Part shown: piece by piece, positions 22,046 through 33,985 of the stretch | How the letters are laid out: the number at the start of each line of letters is the position of its first letter | Numbering within the stretch: the stretch's first letter is position 1 | Source: Odontesthes bonariensis | Taxonomy: Eukaryota > Chordata > Actinopteri > Atheriniformes > Atherinopsidae | Reading direction: 5' to 3' | Assembly (NCBI RefSeq): GCF_027942865.1 | Contig: NC_134524.1 | Coordinates: 2,888,536-2,952,535, forward strand | Length of the DNA stretch: 64,000 nucleotides | The notes under the pieces: model-generated | The model's input: the letters and a program-made list of their open reading frames with translations, nothing else | Told to the model about the DNA's origin: nothing | The model's database searches: none | Made by a program: the position numbers and the translations under genes

Positions 22046-22379
22046 CGTCTGTGGTTCTTTGACAGCTGCTACCTACAAAATCAACTTATCAAGTGATTGT
22101 TTCAGCTCCAAGTTGGAAGGCATCTTGATTTGGCTTGTTGGTGCTCTGCACCAGCTGATGGTTCAAGCAAGGTTATCGGAGTTTCGTCAAACCGAAAGCA
22201 TCACTGCGCACCTTAAAAGTTCACGGTATTTCACCATAATACTTTAATCAGGCACACTAAGCTTCGTTAAATAATAGTAAATAAAGAATCGGAGAGGAGC
22301 CGCGAGGCTACTCTACCTGCTCACAGGAAGTGCGTCACATACAAATTACTCCTGCACGTATATGTCACTAGTAAGAACT

Positions 22380-23290
22380 AGTCACTAGTAAGTTTTTAAT
22401 TACCATTTGCCCCATTTATGGCCTCAGTATAGAATCTGCTTTCACCTTTTTCATTCATTTTCTAATTTCATTGTTCAACCAGGACAGATTATTTCTATGT
22501 TGCTTGGATTTACCCTTTTTTTTTGTGAATCGTTATAATATCATTGGCTTTTTTAATAAAGTTATCTGAGCTAGCCTCAATGTCGTTATTTTCCAGAATA
22601 TTAGACCGTCTAGATTTTGGATTTCCTCATTCAGGAATTGTTGCTGGCTTTTGGGTATGAAGTAGAACTGGTGACCTCTGGTGGATGCCATTAAATGCTT
22701 CCTCTTAATTTTCCATGAGCACAAGATAAAATTGTGATCTGACAGGCCAGATAATAGATTAAAAGTCTTAGAGATTCTTTCAGGATTATTAGTAAATATT
22801 AGATCAATTGTTGTATTTTACGTATTAGTTATTCTTGTCGCTCCTTTTTATGATTTGTGTCAAATTGTACTCATCCATCAGCTGTTTAATATTTTTCCTG
22901 ACTTGATGTCCCAGTTGATATTAAAATCAGCGAGTAGGATGATTTCCTTCTTCGAGTTGCAGTGATTTAAGATTGTCTGAAGATGATCATAAAACACATC
23001 CTTTGCTGAGGTGGATCCACACAAATCGCAGTAAAAGACATCGCAGAGCAGTGATGCATTTAGACCAATACACTCAGCGTTAACGTCTTTAGGCCACCTT
23101 ATTAGTTCATGTTGAAACTTCTCTCTGACAGATTAATACTCCCCCACCTCGCCCTGCTTCTCTAGCCTTTCTAAATACATTATATCCTGGAATGCTGGTA
23201 GCTGCTGTAGATGATGATGAATGTGTCAACCAACTTTCACATATTCCAAGTATATCAATATTAGAGTCACTTAATAAATGTTCCATTTGC
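22380..23290 (-). pseudogene. LINE endonuclease fragment (older L2/CR1 copy)
   Basis: On the minus strand the frame shows QMEHLLSDSNIDILGICESW, LTHSSSSTAATSIPGYNVF and further on a LADFNINWD-type motif, all in the APE endonuclease. Frames are interrupted by stops and shifts. The first bases (23271-23290 and beyond) are shared with the right arm of inverted duplication 2, where the copy is cut at a TTAA by a piggyBac-like end. Confidence 0.7.
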
Positions 23291-24147
23291 TCAGTTTGTG
23301 TTTTTCCCGGTTAAGAACAGCAAAGTGTTTCCTGGTTTCATCTCCTCTCTCTGAGCTGCAGATCCAGATGTGCTTAGACTCAACATGTGCTGCAGGCTGA
23401 ATGATCTGCTGGAAGAAAATCAGTGGGCAGATTGTTGTGGTGGGACTTTTTCTGGCTCTCAGTCTGCAGATTTGAGAGGTTCAGGAACTAATCTTCATTA
23501 TTTGTGTTAAAAGTCTCTGGGTTACATGAATTGAACCTGGTGGTGGTAATATTCTGGCTCTTTAATGATTAGATGACAGGTTTGTAGAGTTCTTTTAACA
23601 AAGAGAAACAAAGGTTGAGTTAAAACGGACTGTGTTTCCCTGATGGCTGTTGAGCTGAATGGCTGCAGACCTCTGAGTTGTAAGCTGGAACAGAGGGTTA
23701 GTGTAAAGAATGTCATGTATTACCACCGCTGTTACTTTTATTCCTTTAAACCAGCGGTCATCAACCTTTTTCAGCCCAACCTCTACATGGTGTTTAAGTG
23801 AACAACTTGGACAAGACTGTGGTTCCTTCCATCATTTAGAAATATTGTAGCTCAAGTTCCTTTTCAGAGTTTCATCATGACAAAAAGAATAAGTAAAAGA
23901 GCAAAAAGCCAGAGTTTACTGCTTAAAAAGCTGAACGTGTGCAGAACACATCTGAGCACAGTGCTGATAGCTGAGGGCACTTATAAACGCACCCTCAGCG
24001 TTCATGTTTGATCTGAGATATTGAGACCTGTGTGGCTCGGTCTGTCCAGGTCCAGCTAGAATATGTTGGTTGGCGTAGGTTAGCTTAGAGAAATCTTTTG
24101 TGTGAACTTCAAAAGGATCTAAGTCTTCTTCCTCTCTGTCATTGCAG

Positions 24148-24930
24148 AAATGTAGAGCCCAAGAGGGATCCAGATGGCACTGCTGTAAGGACTGTGGGAA
24201 AGTTATCAAACGATCAAATCTGAGGTATCATCAGATAATTCATACTGGAGAGAAGCCATACAGCTGTGACCAGTGTGGGGCAGCTTTCACTACATTAGGT
24301 GGTCTAAAGACACACCAACGTATTCACTCAGGAGAGAAGCCATACAGCTGTGGTCAGTGCGGGGCAGCTTTCACTCAATTAGGTAGTCTAAAGACACACC
24401 AACGTATTCACACAGGAGAGAAGCCTTTCATCTGTGGTCAGTGTGGGGCAGCTTTCACTACATTAGGTGGTCTAAAGACACACCAACGTATTCACACAGG
24501 AGAGAAGCCATACAGCTGTGGTCAGTGCGGGGCAGCTTTCACTCAATTAGGTAGTCTAAAGACACACCAACGTATTCACTCAGGAGAGAAGCCATACAGC
24601 TGTGGTCAGTGCGGGGCAGCTTTCACTGCATTAGGTTATCTAAAGACGCACCAACGTATTCACACAGGAGAGAAGCCATACAGCTGTGGTCAGTGTGGTG
24701 CAGCTTTCACTAGATTATCTCATCTAAAGACACACCAACGTATTCACACAGGAGAGAAACCTTTCAGCTGTGGTCAGTGTGGGGCAGCTTTCACTACAGT
24801 AGGTGGTCTAAAGACACACCAACGTATTCACACAGGAGAGAAGCCATACAGCTGTGGTCAGTGTGGGGCAGCTTTCAATCAATTAGGTAATCTAAAGAAA
24901 CACCAACGTAGTCACACTGCAGAGAAATGA
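24148..24930 (+). CDS. C2H2 zinc-finger exon, 9 fingers (left arm)
   Basis: The exon follows a pyrimidine-rich acceptor (CTCTGTCATTGCAG) and runs open to TGA. It starts KCRAQEGSRWHCCKDCGK and has nine C-x2-C-x12-H-x3-H fingers: a divergent first finger (WHCCKDCGKVIKRSNLRYHQ), then eight YSCGQCGAAF-type fingers joined by H(T/S)GEKP linkers. It ends HTAEK. Variable helix positions (TTLGG, TQLGS, TRLSH, NQLGN) imply DNA-sequence recognition. No KRAB, SCAN or other effector exon is visible upstream, so the 5' exons are missing or unrecognised. Fingers 3 and 5 are identical, a sign of recent internal duplication. A mirror copy with 12 fingers lies at 36661-37695. Confidence 0.8.
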   Translation, partial: KCRAQEGSRWHCCKDCGKVIKRSNLRYHQIIHTGEKPYSCDQCGAAFTTLGGLKTHQRIHSGEKPYSCGQCGAAFTQLGSLKTHQRIHTGEKPFICGQCGAAFTTLGGLKTHQRIHTGEKPYSCGQCGAAFTQLGSLKTHQRIHSGEKPYSCGQCGAAFTALGYLKTHQRIHTGEKPYSCGQCGAAFTRLSHLKTHQRIHTGEKPFSCGQCGAAFTTVGGLKTHQRIHTGEKPYSCGQCGAAFNQLGNLKKHQRSHTAEK

Positions 24931-25797
24931 TTGGCTTAAATCAACAACATTTTTTATGGCTGATAAGCAAACATTCACCTGAGAGCAGCAACAGGAACTA
25001 CCAATCAGAAGCCTTGCCTTTGTTCAGATTAAAAATCTTCTTTGTGGATTACCACCTTCTCTTGTCAGGACTTTAGTTCTGAATGTTCTGTGGGGAGCAC
25101 ATGTTTGAAGAACCATTGAAAGTGCTTTATAATTTGTTGGGATTTCTTTAACTGGGGACGGATCTCCCGACGTTCAAGACAAACACGGCATCAATTGTGA
25201 GTTGATGGACAGAACAAAATGCAGTCTGTTTGAAAGTAGAAACATGTTTATTTTGTTATACTGAACATATTTGTTTTGTTTAAAGTTAAGATCCACAAAG
25301 TAGCTTTGCACCAGCTGTGGGTATTTCTGTAAACATCTGAAGAAGCAATATATCATTTCAGTTTGATGTGAAGTCGAGCTTTACACTCGTCTGTATTTCA
25401 TTGTTCTGCATTTCATTAAAGGTCAGATGTTAACTTTTCTCATGCTTTTCATGTTCTTGCTACACAGATATTTTTGAAGAAAATGTGTGTTTGGTTACGA
25501 GGGAAAGTTGACCCTTATCATCTTCCCCAAAGACCCAGAAATCTTTAACGCAGTCTGAAAAGGTTTGGAGTTGTTCCCTGTACTTCCCAGACAGCTGTAT
25601 GATGCTGATGACTGAAGCTGAAAGTTAAGGCTGTTCCAACACTAAAAGGGCACGAGGCTCAACTTCAAGCTGTGAAACTCTTTCAAATGTCTGTTGTGTT
25701 GGAATCAGATGTGTGAACGCATTTTAGTCCAAACGTCATGGCTGCACTGAGGGGAAAGGCAGCTAAGCAGGCTAACGCTACTTTGAATTGAACCGTT
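24931..25797 (+). other. Probable 3' UTR/flank of the zinc-finger exon
   Basis: No open frame of note. The same sequence, inverted, follows the 12-finger exon (35800-36660). An ATTAAA at about 25417 could be a polyadenylation signal. The stretch ends at the TA where the Tc1-like element inserted. Confidence 0.4.
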
Positions 25798-25799
25798 TA

Positions 25800-28082
25800 C
25801 AGTTTTTTACGATTGAATAAACACTAAAATCAAAAGTATTACACAATTATCAAAAGCTTACACTCAACGAGCAAAACTCGTCCCAGATTTGCACCACTAT
25901 AAGTCACACAAAGTCAGTTCACACTTTTTGCAAAACAATACACACAGTGATTTGCAAAACACTACACACAGTTGTATGCATTAGACACAGAAGTATATCA
26001 AGATGTCACTTCCTTGCAATTCTAAAGCACTGATTGTCAAATGACCACACCTATGTGCCAATTGGTTAAACACAGCCATCAGGTGTGCAAACACAAGATT
26101 GCTTAATTGTAGACACACCAATCAGGTTTAAGCACTATAAATATGCAGCAAGTGAGGAGGAGGAGGAGGACGACAAAGACAAATTTAACAAATGAAATTT
26201 GTGCAACTCTTGTGGACCATGTTGTAAACCATGGTTTGACGATGAGGGAGGCTGGACTGAGAGTTCAGCCAAATCTCAGCAGATACACCTTGGCATCTGT
26301 CATAAGGGCTTTCAGACAAGAAAACAGGTAAGAAAAAACCGGTTCACAGCTGTTATTGTATGCACCATATCAGCACTTTTGATATGTTTGGTGTGACATT
26401 TTACAGTAGGTTACATGTATTTTGCTCTACGTAGGATTGAGGGCCAAGTGCAACGAGGAGGAAGGGCTCCCATTTTTACACCACTGCAGGAGAGAGAGAT
26501 TGTGAGCATGGTTTTGGCAAATAATGCCATCAGGCTTTGGGAAATCCAGGCCAACATTCTTGGAGACCAAACCATCTTCCAGAACGTGAATCAGGTCTCT
26601 CTGTCCACTATAGCGCGCATCCTTAAGACCCATCAGGTTCAAAAGAAGCAGATCTATCGGGTGCCTTTTGAAAGGAACTCGGAGAGGGTTAAACAGCTTC
26701 GGCATGAGTATGTGGAGGTATATATTGTTCACTTTAGCACTCTAATGTTACATACTGCACACATAACCTTTTTACATGTAAATGCACCGTACACTAAATC
26801 TATGCTGAGCTACACAATCTTGTCTTTCACTGTATTTTAGAGAGTTTTACAAATGGATGCTGAGCCAATTCCACATGAGTTCATCTATATTGACGAGGCA
26901 GGGTTCAACCTCTCAAAGGTGAGGAGGAGAGGAAGAAATATAATTGGCCAGAGGGCACTTATCAGTGGGCCGGGGCAACATCACCCTGTGCGCTGCAATT
27001 ACCCAGAATGGGGTCCTCCACCGTCATGCCAACATGGGTCCCTACAAAAAACCCCACATCCTCACATTTCTGGACAGATTACACAACCTCATAGCCGCAC
27101 AAATGCAATACATTGTCACCTGGGACAATGTTTCATTCCACCGCTCTGCTCTGGTTCAGAATTGGTTTCACCAACATCAACAGTTCTCAGTCCTATTCCT
27201 GCCACCGTATTCTCCTTTTTTGAACCCAATTGAGGAGTTTTTCTCGGCATGGCGGTGGAGGGTTTATGATCTGCACCCCCAGGCTCGCTTACCCCTCATT
27301 CAGGCCATGGAGGAGGCCTGTGACCTGATTGAAGCCACAGCCATACAGGGAAGGATTTGGCATTCAAGAAGATTCTTTCCACGCTGTCTTGGAAATGATT
27401 ATATTGCATGCGATGTCGACGAAATTCTCTGGCCGGATCCAGCGAGGCGAAGAGATGACCAGTAGTGATTTCTGTACTGTTTTTTTTATTTTATTTTTTA
27501 TTATTATTTTTTTTTTGGTTATTGTTTTTGTACAGGATACAATTTTATGTTTGTCAGAAGCATGGAAAATGGGGCATGTTTTTTGTTTTGTTTTTTATGT
27601 CTGTTGACTAAATTCAGTTTTTGGAGAAATAAATTACATTTTCATCAGTCTGCAGCATTGGTCTTGTGTCGTGTCTAATGCATACAAGTGTGTTTAGTGT
27701 TCACTGTGTGTATTGTTTTGCAAAAAGTGTGAGCCGACATTGTGTTTATAGTTGTGCAAATCTGGGCGAGGTTTTGCAAATTCACTGTGGACTTCACCTA
27801 TACTACTCTATTCACTCAGAAGCAGAATTAGCCAAAAGTGTTTAAGGTTTTCAACAGCAGTGTGTAACTGTTACAAACAGAGTTAAGTCATATGCAACGT
27901 GTGTGTTTCATATGGTAACAAAATATGGTTTTGATAAATGAGCGTATAGTTTTTACAAGAGTGTTTCATTTTGCAAAGGATTCAAGGTGTTTTGCAAATT
28001 GGGTTTGTGGTTGTGATAATTGTGTGTAGGTTTTGCAAAAAAACAATGCTCAAAATTGTGTTTAAGCAATTGAGAAAAACTG
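25800..28082 (+). mobile_element. IS630-Tc1/mariner-type transposon, 2.28 kb, TA target
   Basis: Termini CAGTTTTTTACGATTGAATA (25800) and, reversed from 28082, CAGTTTTTCTCAATTGCTTA are inverted repeats flanked by TA. The opposite palindrome arm gives the empty site at about 35793. A second inverted pair lies inside the ends: CACACTTTTTGCAAAACAAT at 25919 and its complement around 27706-27736, with further TTTGCAAA words, as in multi-site subterminal transposase-binding regions. The transposase gene has two introns. Confidence 0.9.
26143..27465 (+). pseudogene. DDE transposase (IS630-Tc1-mariner), three exons, one frameshift
   Basis: Exons 26143-26327, 26435-26717 and 26841-27465 join cleanly across GT..AG introns. 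Exon 1 has a basic start (VRRRRRTTKTNL) and a helix-turn-helix (LTMREAGLRVQPNLSRYTL). Exon 2 continues with STIARILKTHQVQKKQIYR. Exon 3 has the catalytic residues: FIYIDEAGFN (first D), VTWDNVSFHRS (second D) and FLNPIEEFFSAW (E), with 35 residues between the second D and E. A single frameshift near 26970 (ISGPG versus GRGNITLC) breaks the frame. Everything else is intact, so this is a recently dead copy. Introns in a Tc1-type transposase are unusual but are consistent across both junctions. Confidence 0.85.
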
Positions 28083-28550
28083 TAACAGGAGAAAACTGAA
28101 CTGATCTGTTTGTTGCTTCTGCAACTGCTCAGTTACTCACACAATCAGGTACTGAGCAGATTTACCAAACAGACATTCTGCTGTAATCTCAGATGCTCTC
28201 AGTCGCGCTGCTCACCTTGTTTTAGTCCACAACTCTTCTTCTTCTTCTTCTTCTGCCCCGACGGCTGCACAACTTACCCAGAACACCTGGTGGCAGAGTG
28301 TGCACATGACACCCTTATACTTTATTGGATTGTATCTACAAACTGAAACGCTGATCATTTAAACCTGCTTCAGGCTGTTTCTGTTCCCTTTAGCTTTAAG
28401 CTGACTGTGTTTGGCGTACCCTGAGCATTTCAGTGGAAAATGTTCAGCACAGACTTGGAGTTGTATTGTGTTCTTGTGGTAACTACGTCCCCACAGCTGT
28501 TATGTCCTTAAGAGTTTCTTAGAACGCGCTTTCTGTCGCACACAGTGGGG

Positions 28551-29751
28551 GATTAATGAGTATTGTTGAGTTGAATTCAACTGAGCTCATTTACAAAACT
28601 GATTTTGTTTGATTCATTTAAATGTTGATAAAACTTTATCATAAAATCACATTCACCGAGTTAATGATAAAGTGTCCCGTCTCATGGCCTCCCCGTCCCA
28701 ACGAGATGCTGTAAGGTGTGGTTGAGGTGCAGCTTTGAGCTTTCTTTCTGAGGCAGAAACTGAAGTGTTTTACCTTCTGTCAGTGTGAGGTCCCAGCCTG
28801 GAGCCCTGAGGCGCCCCTGAGTGTGAGAGTCTTTCCCCTCGCCATCCTGGACACATGCCTAAAGTCTCTGAAGGATAGGTGGAGGCTCTAAGTTATGGGG
28901 AAATGTCTTCATTTGTAACATTCAGTCACAAAACAAAAGAAACTCCTTAAGGCTAAAATAACTTTAATGATTACAAATCGGTGGAGGTCTGCTCGGGGCC
29001 CAAATGCTAATTACTCCTTTCAACAGCGGCATTCCTCATCAACTGTGACAAACGGGCATTTGTAAAGTCATTAATGAAAATGTAGGAGGATCTCCGGGTG
29101 AGAAGGAGCAGGAACAACGAGCGCACAAAGACAAAAGTTGATGGAGCAGAGCTGATGACCTCCAGGTGAACTCTGAGGGATGGCAGAGAAGATTAGCGAA
29201 GAACAGTTAGCATAGAACAGCGCAGCATAGCATAGCATAAAAGGGCATATAGCATAGCATAAAAAGTAGCACAGCATAGCATTGAAGAGGAGCGTAAGGG
29301 CCAAGTGGAAGGGAAAGGTATATAGAGAAATACCTCAATGTAAGATTAAGTATTTAAACTATAACGTAAGTAAAAAAAAAAACTTATGAAAAAATGTGAA
29401 CATTTATGAGACCCTGTGAACAATGGAACCCTATTATCCCAATAGTGTAGTCTCCAGTGAACTAACTCGGTTAATCCACCAGTGTACAAAGTAATAATAA
29501 CCCTGTAAAAGTGAATTACCTGTACTCAAAATACGTTGGGTTAGAGCTCTGGTCTTGTGACTTTAGGCTCAGGGTAAGTGGAAGGGAAAGGTATAAAAAA
29601 AAGAAGAGGAAGATGGTATAATTTAGGGTCAACAAGTTTTTGGGAAAAATGATTAAAAATTCATTTTTCCAATCGTGGCATGGAGGGGGGGCTTAGGGTT
29701 AGGTTTGGAGTGTTTACTCAGTGGTCTCCCTCTGCCGTGGAGTTTGTTGTT
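28551..29751. other. No gene seen; short TAGCATAGCATAA repeats
   Basis: Left part of the spacer of inverted duplication 2. The only internal structure noted is a cluster of AGCATAGCATA words at about 29207-29283. No domain or terminal repeats recognised. Confidence 0.4.
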
Positions 29752-29960
29752 ATCCATCCATCCATCCATCATCATCTCCGGGGGTCGGGTCGCGGGGGCA
29801 GCAGCTTGAGCAGAGAGACCCAGGCGTCCCTGTACCCGGCCACTTCCTCCAGCTCTTCTGGGAGGACCCCGAGGCGTTCCCAGGCCAGCTGAGGGACATA
29901 GTCTCTCCAACGTGTCCTGGGTCTTCCCCGGGGTCTCCTACTATTGGGACGGGTCACCAC
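29752..29960 (-). mobile_element. Rex3/RTE-like 3' end fragment
   Basis: The minus strand encodes RPRGRPRTRWRDYVPQLAWE, then LEEVAGYRDAWVSLLKLLPP, followed by a (GGAT)n tail at 29752-29770 on the plus strand as ATCCATCC. It is a typical 5'-truncated Rex3 insertion, same family as 1573-2655 and 18315-18687. Confidence 0.85.
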
Positions 29961-30400
29961 CTGGTGTTGAGTTGGCTCCGCCCCTCGGGGCCCCAGGGAG
30001 AAACAAATGGGAATGACCTGTTCTTACTGATTCCAGGTGGATATCCAGAGCAGAGGGGAGGATGCTGGCTGCGCTGGTTGGGAGCCGGCCACGGGCCGAG
30101 CAGGCCGGTAGGTGAACAGGAAGGCGTTAGGTGTTAGATGGAGTTAAAACACAAACTACTTCATGGAACATTTCTGGTTTATACGGCTCCTGATTTACAT
30201 GAGAAAATATTTTATGTCTCGTGAATCGTGAACATAAACAACAGGAAAGACACTGAAGACATTCATTTGTCTTTAATTCTGTCAGACAGAAACACATTCA
30301 TGAGGCCAGATTGGCACATTTGTTGTTTATGAAAATATCAAAGAAGTCAAAATGTTTAAAAAGTGAATGTAAACTGGTTCAGTGAGAGGCTGCTGGCCTC

Positions 30401-32599
30401 AAACTGGTCCCAGCAGCTGGACATCAGTGGTTGGACTGGTGGACTACCTCAGTGAAGAGTAGAGGACATCTGGCTCTGCTGGAGACTCTGAAAACAAACA
30501 CACACAGTTCCAGCTGCAGGAAACACAACTCCAGGAGAAAGGATTGCTGAGACACTTCTTCAGAGTCAGTGAAGGCAGTCAGCTGCTCCAGTTTAAGAAG
30601 CAGAAGGAAGAGCAGCACAGCAGCTCCCAGAGTCTGCTGGGAGTGTGTGTTTCTGCCTCCTGAAGAGAAGAAGTGCCCCAGCAAAGCAGCTGTTTGTAAC
30701 AGTGAACTGAAGCAGCTGCAGCTTTACTCTGTGCTGCTGCAGAGGCAGAGGTGGACCTGCACCTGCAGCGTGTTAAAGGCCTAAAAGCACTTTGGAAGCT
30801 TATAGAACGGCCTCAGTTCCCCAGTGAAAAGGGCTTCAGCCGGATGAAAGAGTACAAATGTTCCAAAGCATAGAGATAACCCATTCAGAGTTTTAGCAGC
30901 TGATACACACGGAGATCATGGAGACACATATACTTAGATATGAGATCAATAAGTGCTGCCAGCACACTGCACAGGACCCAAACTCTGAATGCTGAGCTGG
31001 AGTCAGGTTGGGTTATCTGAGCATAGAGGCTGGAAGCAGGGGGAACAGCTGCCCTGCTTCTGTCCAGAGTTGGGAATAAAGAGCAGCTGTACCTCTGGTC
31101 CTGTTGGATCTGATGACTGTTTGTCCAGAAGTGAGCTGGTCTGTCCTGACTGCAGAGCAGACTGCAGCTGGATGGCTTTCTGCAACATGAAATACATCCA
31201 GATTATATCCCTGCAGGTAAAACTTTAACAGCACTGCTGCTGGGGAAAACATTAGATTTTCCTCCTGCAGCAGGATGAAGAAGACGTGATAAGACGTGCT
31301 GGTCCCACTCTGTATTACAGCAGAACCAGAGAACAATAACTGACAACAGCTGATGTGTCCTGTTGGATTTTTATTTGGGTAAAAAGAATAATGATTCATT
31401 CATTCATCTTCTTTGCCTCCTGTATCCATTGAAGGTGGCCTGGAGTCTATCCCAGCTGCCTCTGGGCAGGAGGTGAGGTGCACCCTGGACATGGGACCAG
31501 CTGACCTAATCTGCAGGGGAAGGATGCTGGGAGGACCCGGAGAGAACACAAGGGGGAACATGCTATAACTGAGGGAAATAATCCTTTAGAAGTCTTTGTT
31601 TTTGGGATGTTTATTTCTGCCACCAGGGGGCGAAGTGAGCCCACACATTTCCCTGACACCTGAGACAGCGGAGAGGACAAAGGTCTGTGTCCAGCTGCTG
31701 TTTCCCTCTTTGTCAGGTCCTTGTTCTTCCATCCATGGAACCCAGCAGAATGAAACTTTCTCAGCAGAATAAACCAGCAGCAGCACATGAATAAAAGCCT
31801 AAAAAATCAAATAAAAACTGATCAGATCTCCTCGTGTTTTAATGATCCATCACTGATATCCATCCTCTTATTAATTTACACATGAACACAGTCTCACCGA
31901 CCCGCTGTCCCTGAATGCCATCAGGCAGGCTGAGGGGCGCCATCAGAGGGGCGGAGCCAGGAAACCACGTGATGACAGCATGATGTGTGTGTGTTCCAGG
32001 TGTTCTGAGCTAAAGCTGCTCAGTGTGTGTCAGCAGCTCCTGAAACATCCCCGTCATGTCTCACTTTGGGCTGAAATGAACTTCAGCAGCAGCAGAGGAG
32101 GCTCTGACCATGGGCTGCTTCATGCTGACTGCAAAGGCTCATGGGAACTTAGTCATTAGATTATCAGTGTTGTCATCATTGCTTTAGCTTCAGTTTGGCC
32201 TTTAATTTAAAGCACTTCTGTGGCCACCAACAGTTTCCTGAGGGAGCTTCCTGTGGATGAAGCTGTGCTGTTTTCCTCTTGTGGCAGAAAAGTGACAAAA
32301 ACAACCTTCAACCCTGAGAAAAACCAGCTGCAGTCTGTTGCTGTTTGGCCTCACAGCTCATAGAATGATAGAAAAACATGATATCTGACACGACTTTCCT
32401 CTCAGGGAGGGAACGCTCCCTGTTCCATGCTGAGGAACATGGAAATAAATACACAACACAGAGAGTTACAAGTACAATCATTTATTGGCAAAACAACAGC
32501 AACAAAGTGCAAAATAATGAGTACATTTGAACATTTACAGAAACATTTATTCTTATTTTAACACTGATGCAGCAACAAGCCTAAAAAGCCTGAAAAAGA
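30401..32599. repeat. Duplicated block (copy at 60347-62456)
   Basis: Two stretches match the 60-kb region in direct orientation: 30401-30546 with 60347-60493, and 30995-32599 with 60829-62456. Differences are sparse, mostly single substitutions and short indels. The first stretch has the ITIM-like tail exon. The second carries an old dispersed repeat (CTGGAGTCTATCCCAGCTG at about 31440) and no confident gene. Confidence 0.85.
30444..30487 (-). CDS. ITIM-like terminal exon of an Ig-type receptor (copy 1)
   Basis: On the minus strand a GTTTGTTTTCAG acceptor is followed by a short exon reading SPAEPDVLYSSLR and a TAG stop. VLYSSL fits the inhibitory motif (I/V/L/S)xYxx(L/V/I) at the extreme C terminus, as in fish Ig-superfamily receptors. 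The same exon is present without change at 60390-60433. No upstream TM exon is seen in frame nearby, so this may be an orphan exon. Confidence 0.4.
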
Positions 32600-33985
32600 T
32601 CAAAGATAACTTTCATCACATGATCACAGTAACATGATGACATCATCAGACTGAGTCAGAAAAAAGAGCAAATGTTCTGAGATATTTTTACAGCGGTGTG
32701 GTTCATGAGAGCTTTCTGGAGTTTGAAGTGGCAGAGCACCTGGATGCTGCTGCTTTAAGTGACAGGATGATATGCTTCCTGGAGTACAAGAAAAACCTCG
32801 AACTAGTTGAGTTTACTAGAAAATCGCGTGGAAACCCGTTGCCTTATCCCGTTTAAGTTTTTACAAAACATGAAACTAAACCTTTTAAGTTGTATTGGCA
32901 TAGATAACTTAGACATATTCAAGTTTACATTAGTAGTCTTTACTCAAAACCATTAGTTCACATAACTTCTCTTTTCTGAGGTCTAGCCAATCATTTTAGG
33001 TCAAATGCACATAAATATGTATAAAAGCAACACTTAACATCATTTGTTAATATAAGTAATGTATTGTCTTCTAATTTAATTAATGAATGATACTGTTTTG
33101 ATTTAGAGATTGTATAAAATATTGTAGCAATGGTAGAGGTGGAGACAGGAAAAGTCTCAGTCCAGACTTTCTTGTGCAGCAAGCACTTTTATCTTGACAG
33201 ACAATTCACAGGAAAAATAGTGAATTACAATTACCTCACATATGTTCGAACAAGTGGGGGTAACTTTCTGTCTCACCACTTTCAGTTATGGTGCAGATTT
33301 AGTTAAAATGCAACACGAACAAAAACCTTGTACTACACCGTCACTGCGTACAGAACATAAACATAAACCCATACAAACTCTACCACAGCACTAAATACAG
33401 CACATAACGGGGAACAGAGAGCACCCATAATGCAATGCGGCAACACACCCACAGCACGCCACAATATATTGTTTAAAAAGAAAATTGTATGGGAAGGAAG
33501 AAATTAAAAAATACATTTAAATTGTTCAAGTTCTTTTATTTCAGAAAACACTGAAATTAACACAAATAATTCACTGCAGCAATAATGAATTAAGACTGGT
33601 GCAGTCTTAAGCTAACCTTTAGCAAACGTTTAGCAACCAGACCGATCTTAATAATTGCTTTACACGCTCTTCCGTCTACTTAGTGTCGTTAAAACTACTT
33701 TAAAACATCCACAGTTTATTTTTAAATACACAATTCAGTTTTCTCCAAAAATCGAGCTGGTCACGCTCTCACACAGGACAGGTCTTGACTCTCAGTCGAA
33801 CTTCAAATAGGCTCCGCCCCTCCCTCACAGAACGTAACTTTATATGTAATCTCTGCCTAACATGATCATTGCAGTGTATATTTTCAAATTTCTAATCCAA
33901 AGAACTAATTTGATTTAGTAATTACATAGATTTTTACAAAACATAATAGAATAAGTAATGAACACTAAAACGTTTAATTGAAAAC
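32600..33985. other. No gene recognised
   Basis: AT-rich sequence with no sizeable frame. Minus-strand text near 33120-33200 has an AATTGTCTGTCAAGATAAAAG stretch of LTR-like look, but no matching second copy, primer site or polypurine tract was found. Confidence 0.3.

Larger units (their letters stand above)
17596..22330 (-). mobile_element. Full-length two-ORF L2/CR1-group LINE
   Basis: About 4.7 kb on the minus strand, with ORF1 (22045-21376), ORF2 (21341-17929) and a 3' end of AAATCAAAATCAAATCAAAA near 17596. It carries a Rex3 tail insertion at 18315-18687. The 5' end lies near 22330. It sits inside an older LINE copy. Confidence 0.8.
23271..28550 (+). repeat. Left arm of inverted duplication 2 (zinc-finger palindrome)
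   Basis: Reverse complement of 35330-43470 once insertions are removed. Shared content runs from the LINE end, through a receptor-like intergenic block, a hAT-like terminus (CAGCGGTCATCAACC at about 23753) and the zinc-finger exon, to TTGTATTGTGTTCTTGTGG at about 28470. The left arm alone has the 25800-28082 transposon. Confidence 0.9.

Noticed and set aside
24142-24147. TTG start codon for the zinc-finger ORF
   Set aside because: The bases form the end of a splice acceptor (CATTGCAG); the same is true at 37696-37707 for the mirror copy.
30989-31228. Cysteine-rich plus-strand ORF in the duplicated block (also at 60.8 kb)
   Set aside because: No domain, and opposite-strand frames are equally open and equally conserved; the block looks like non-coding duplicated sequence.
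33120-33480. Possible LTR
   Set aside because: No second LTR, primer-binding site, polypurine tract or target duplication could be found.
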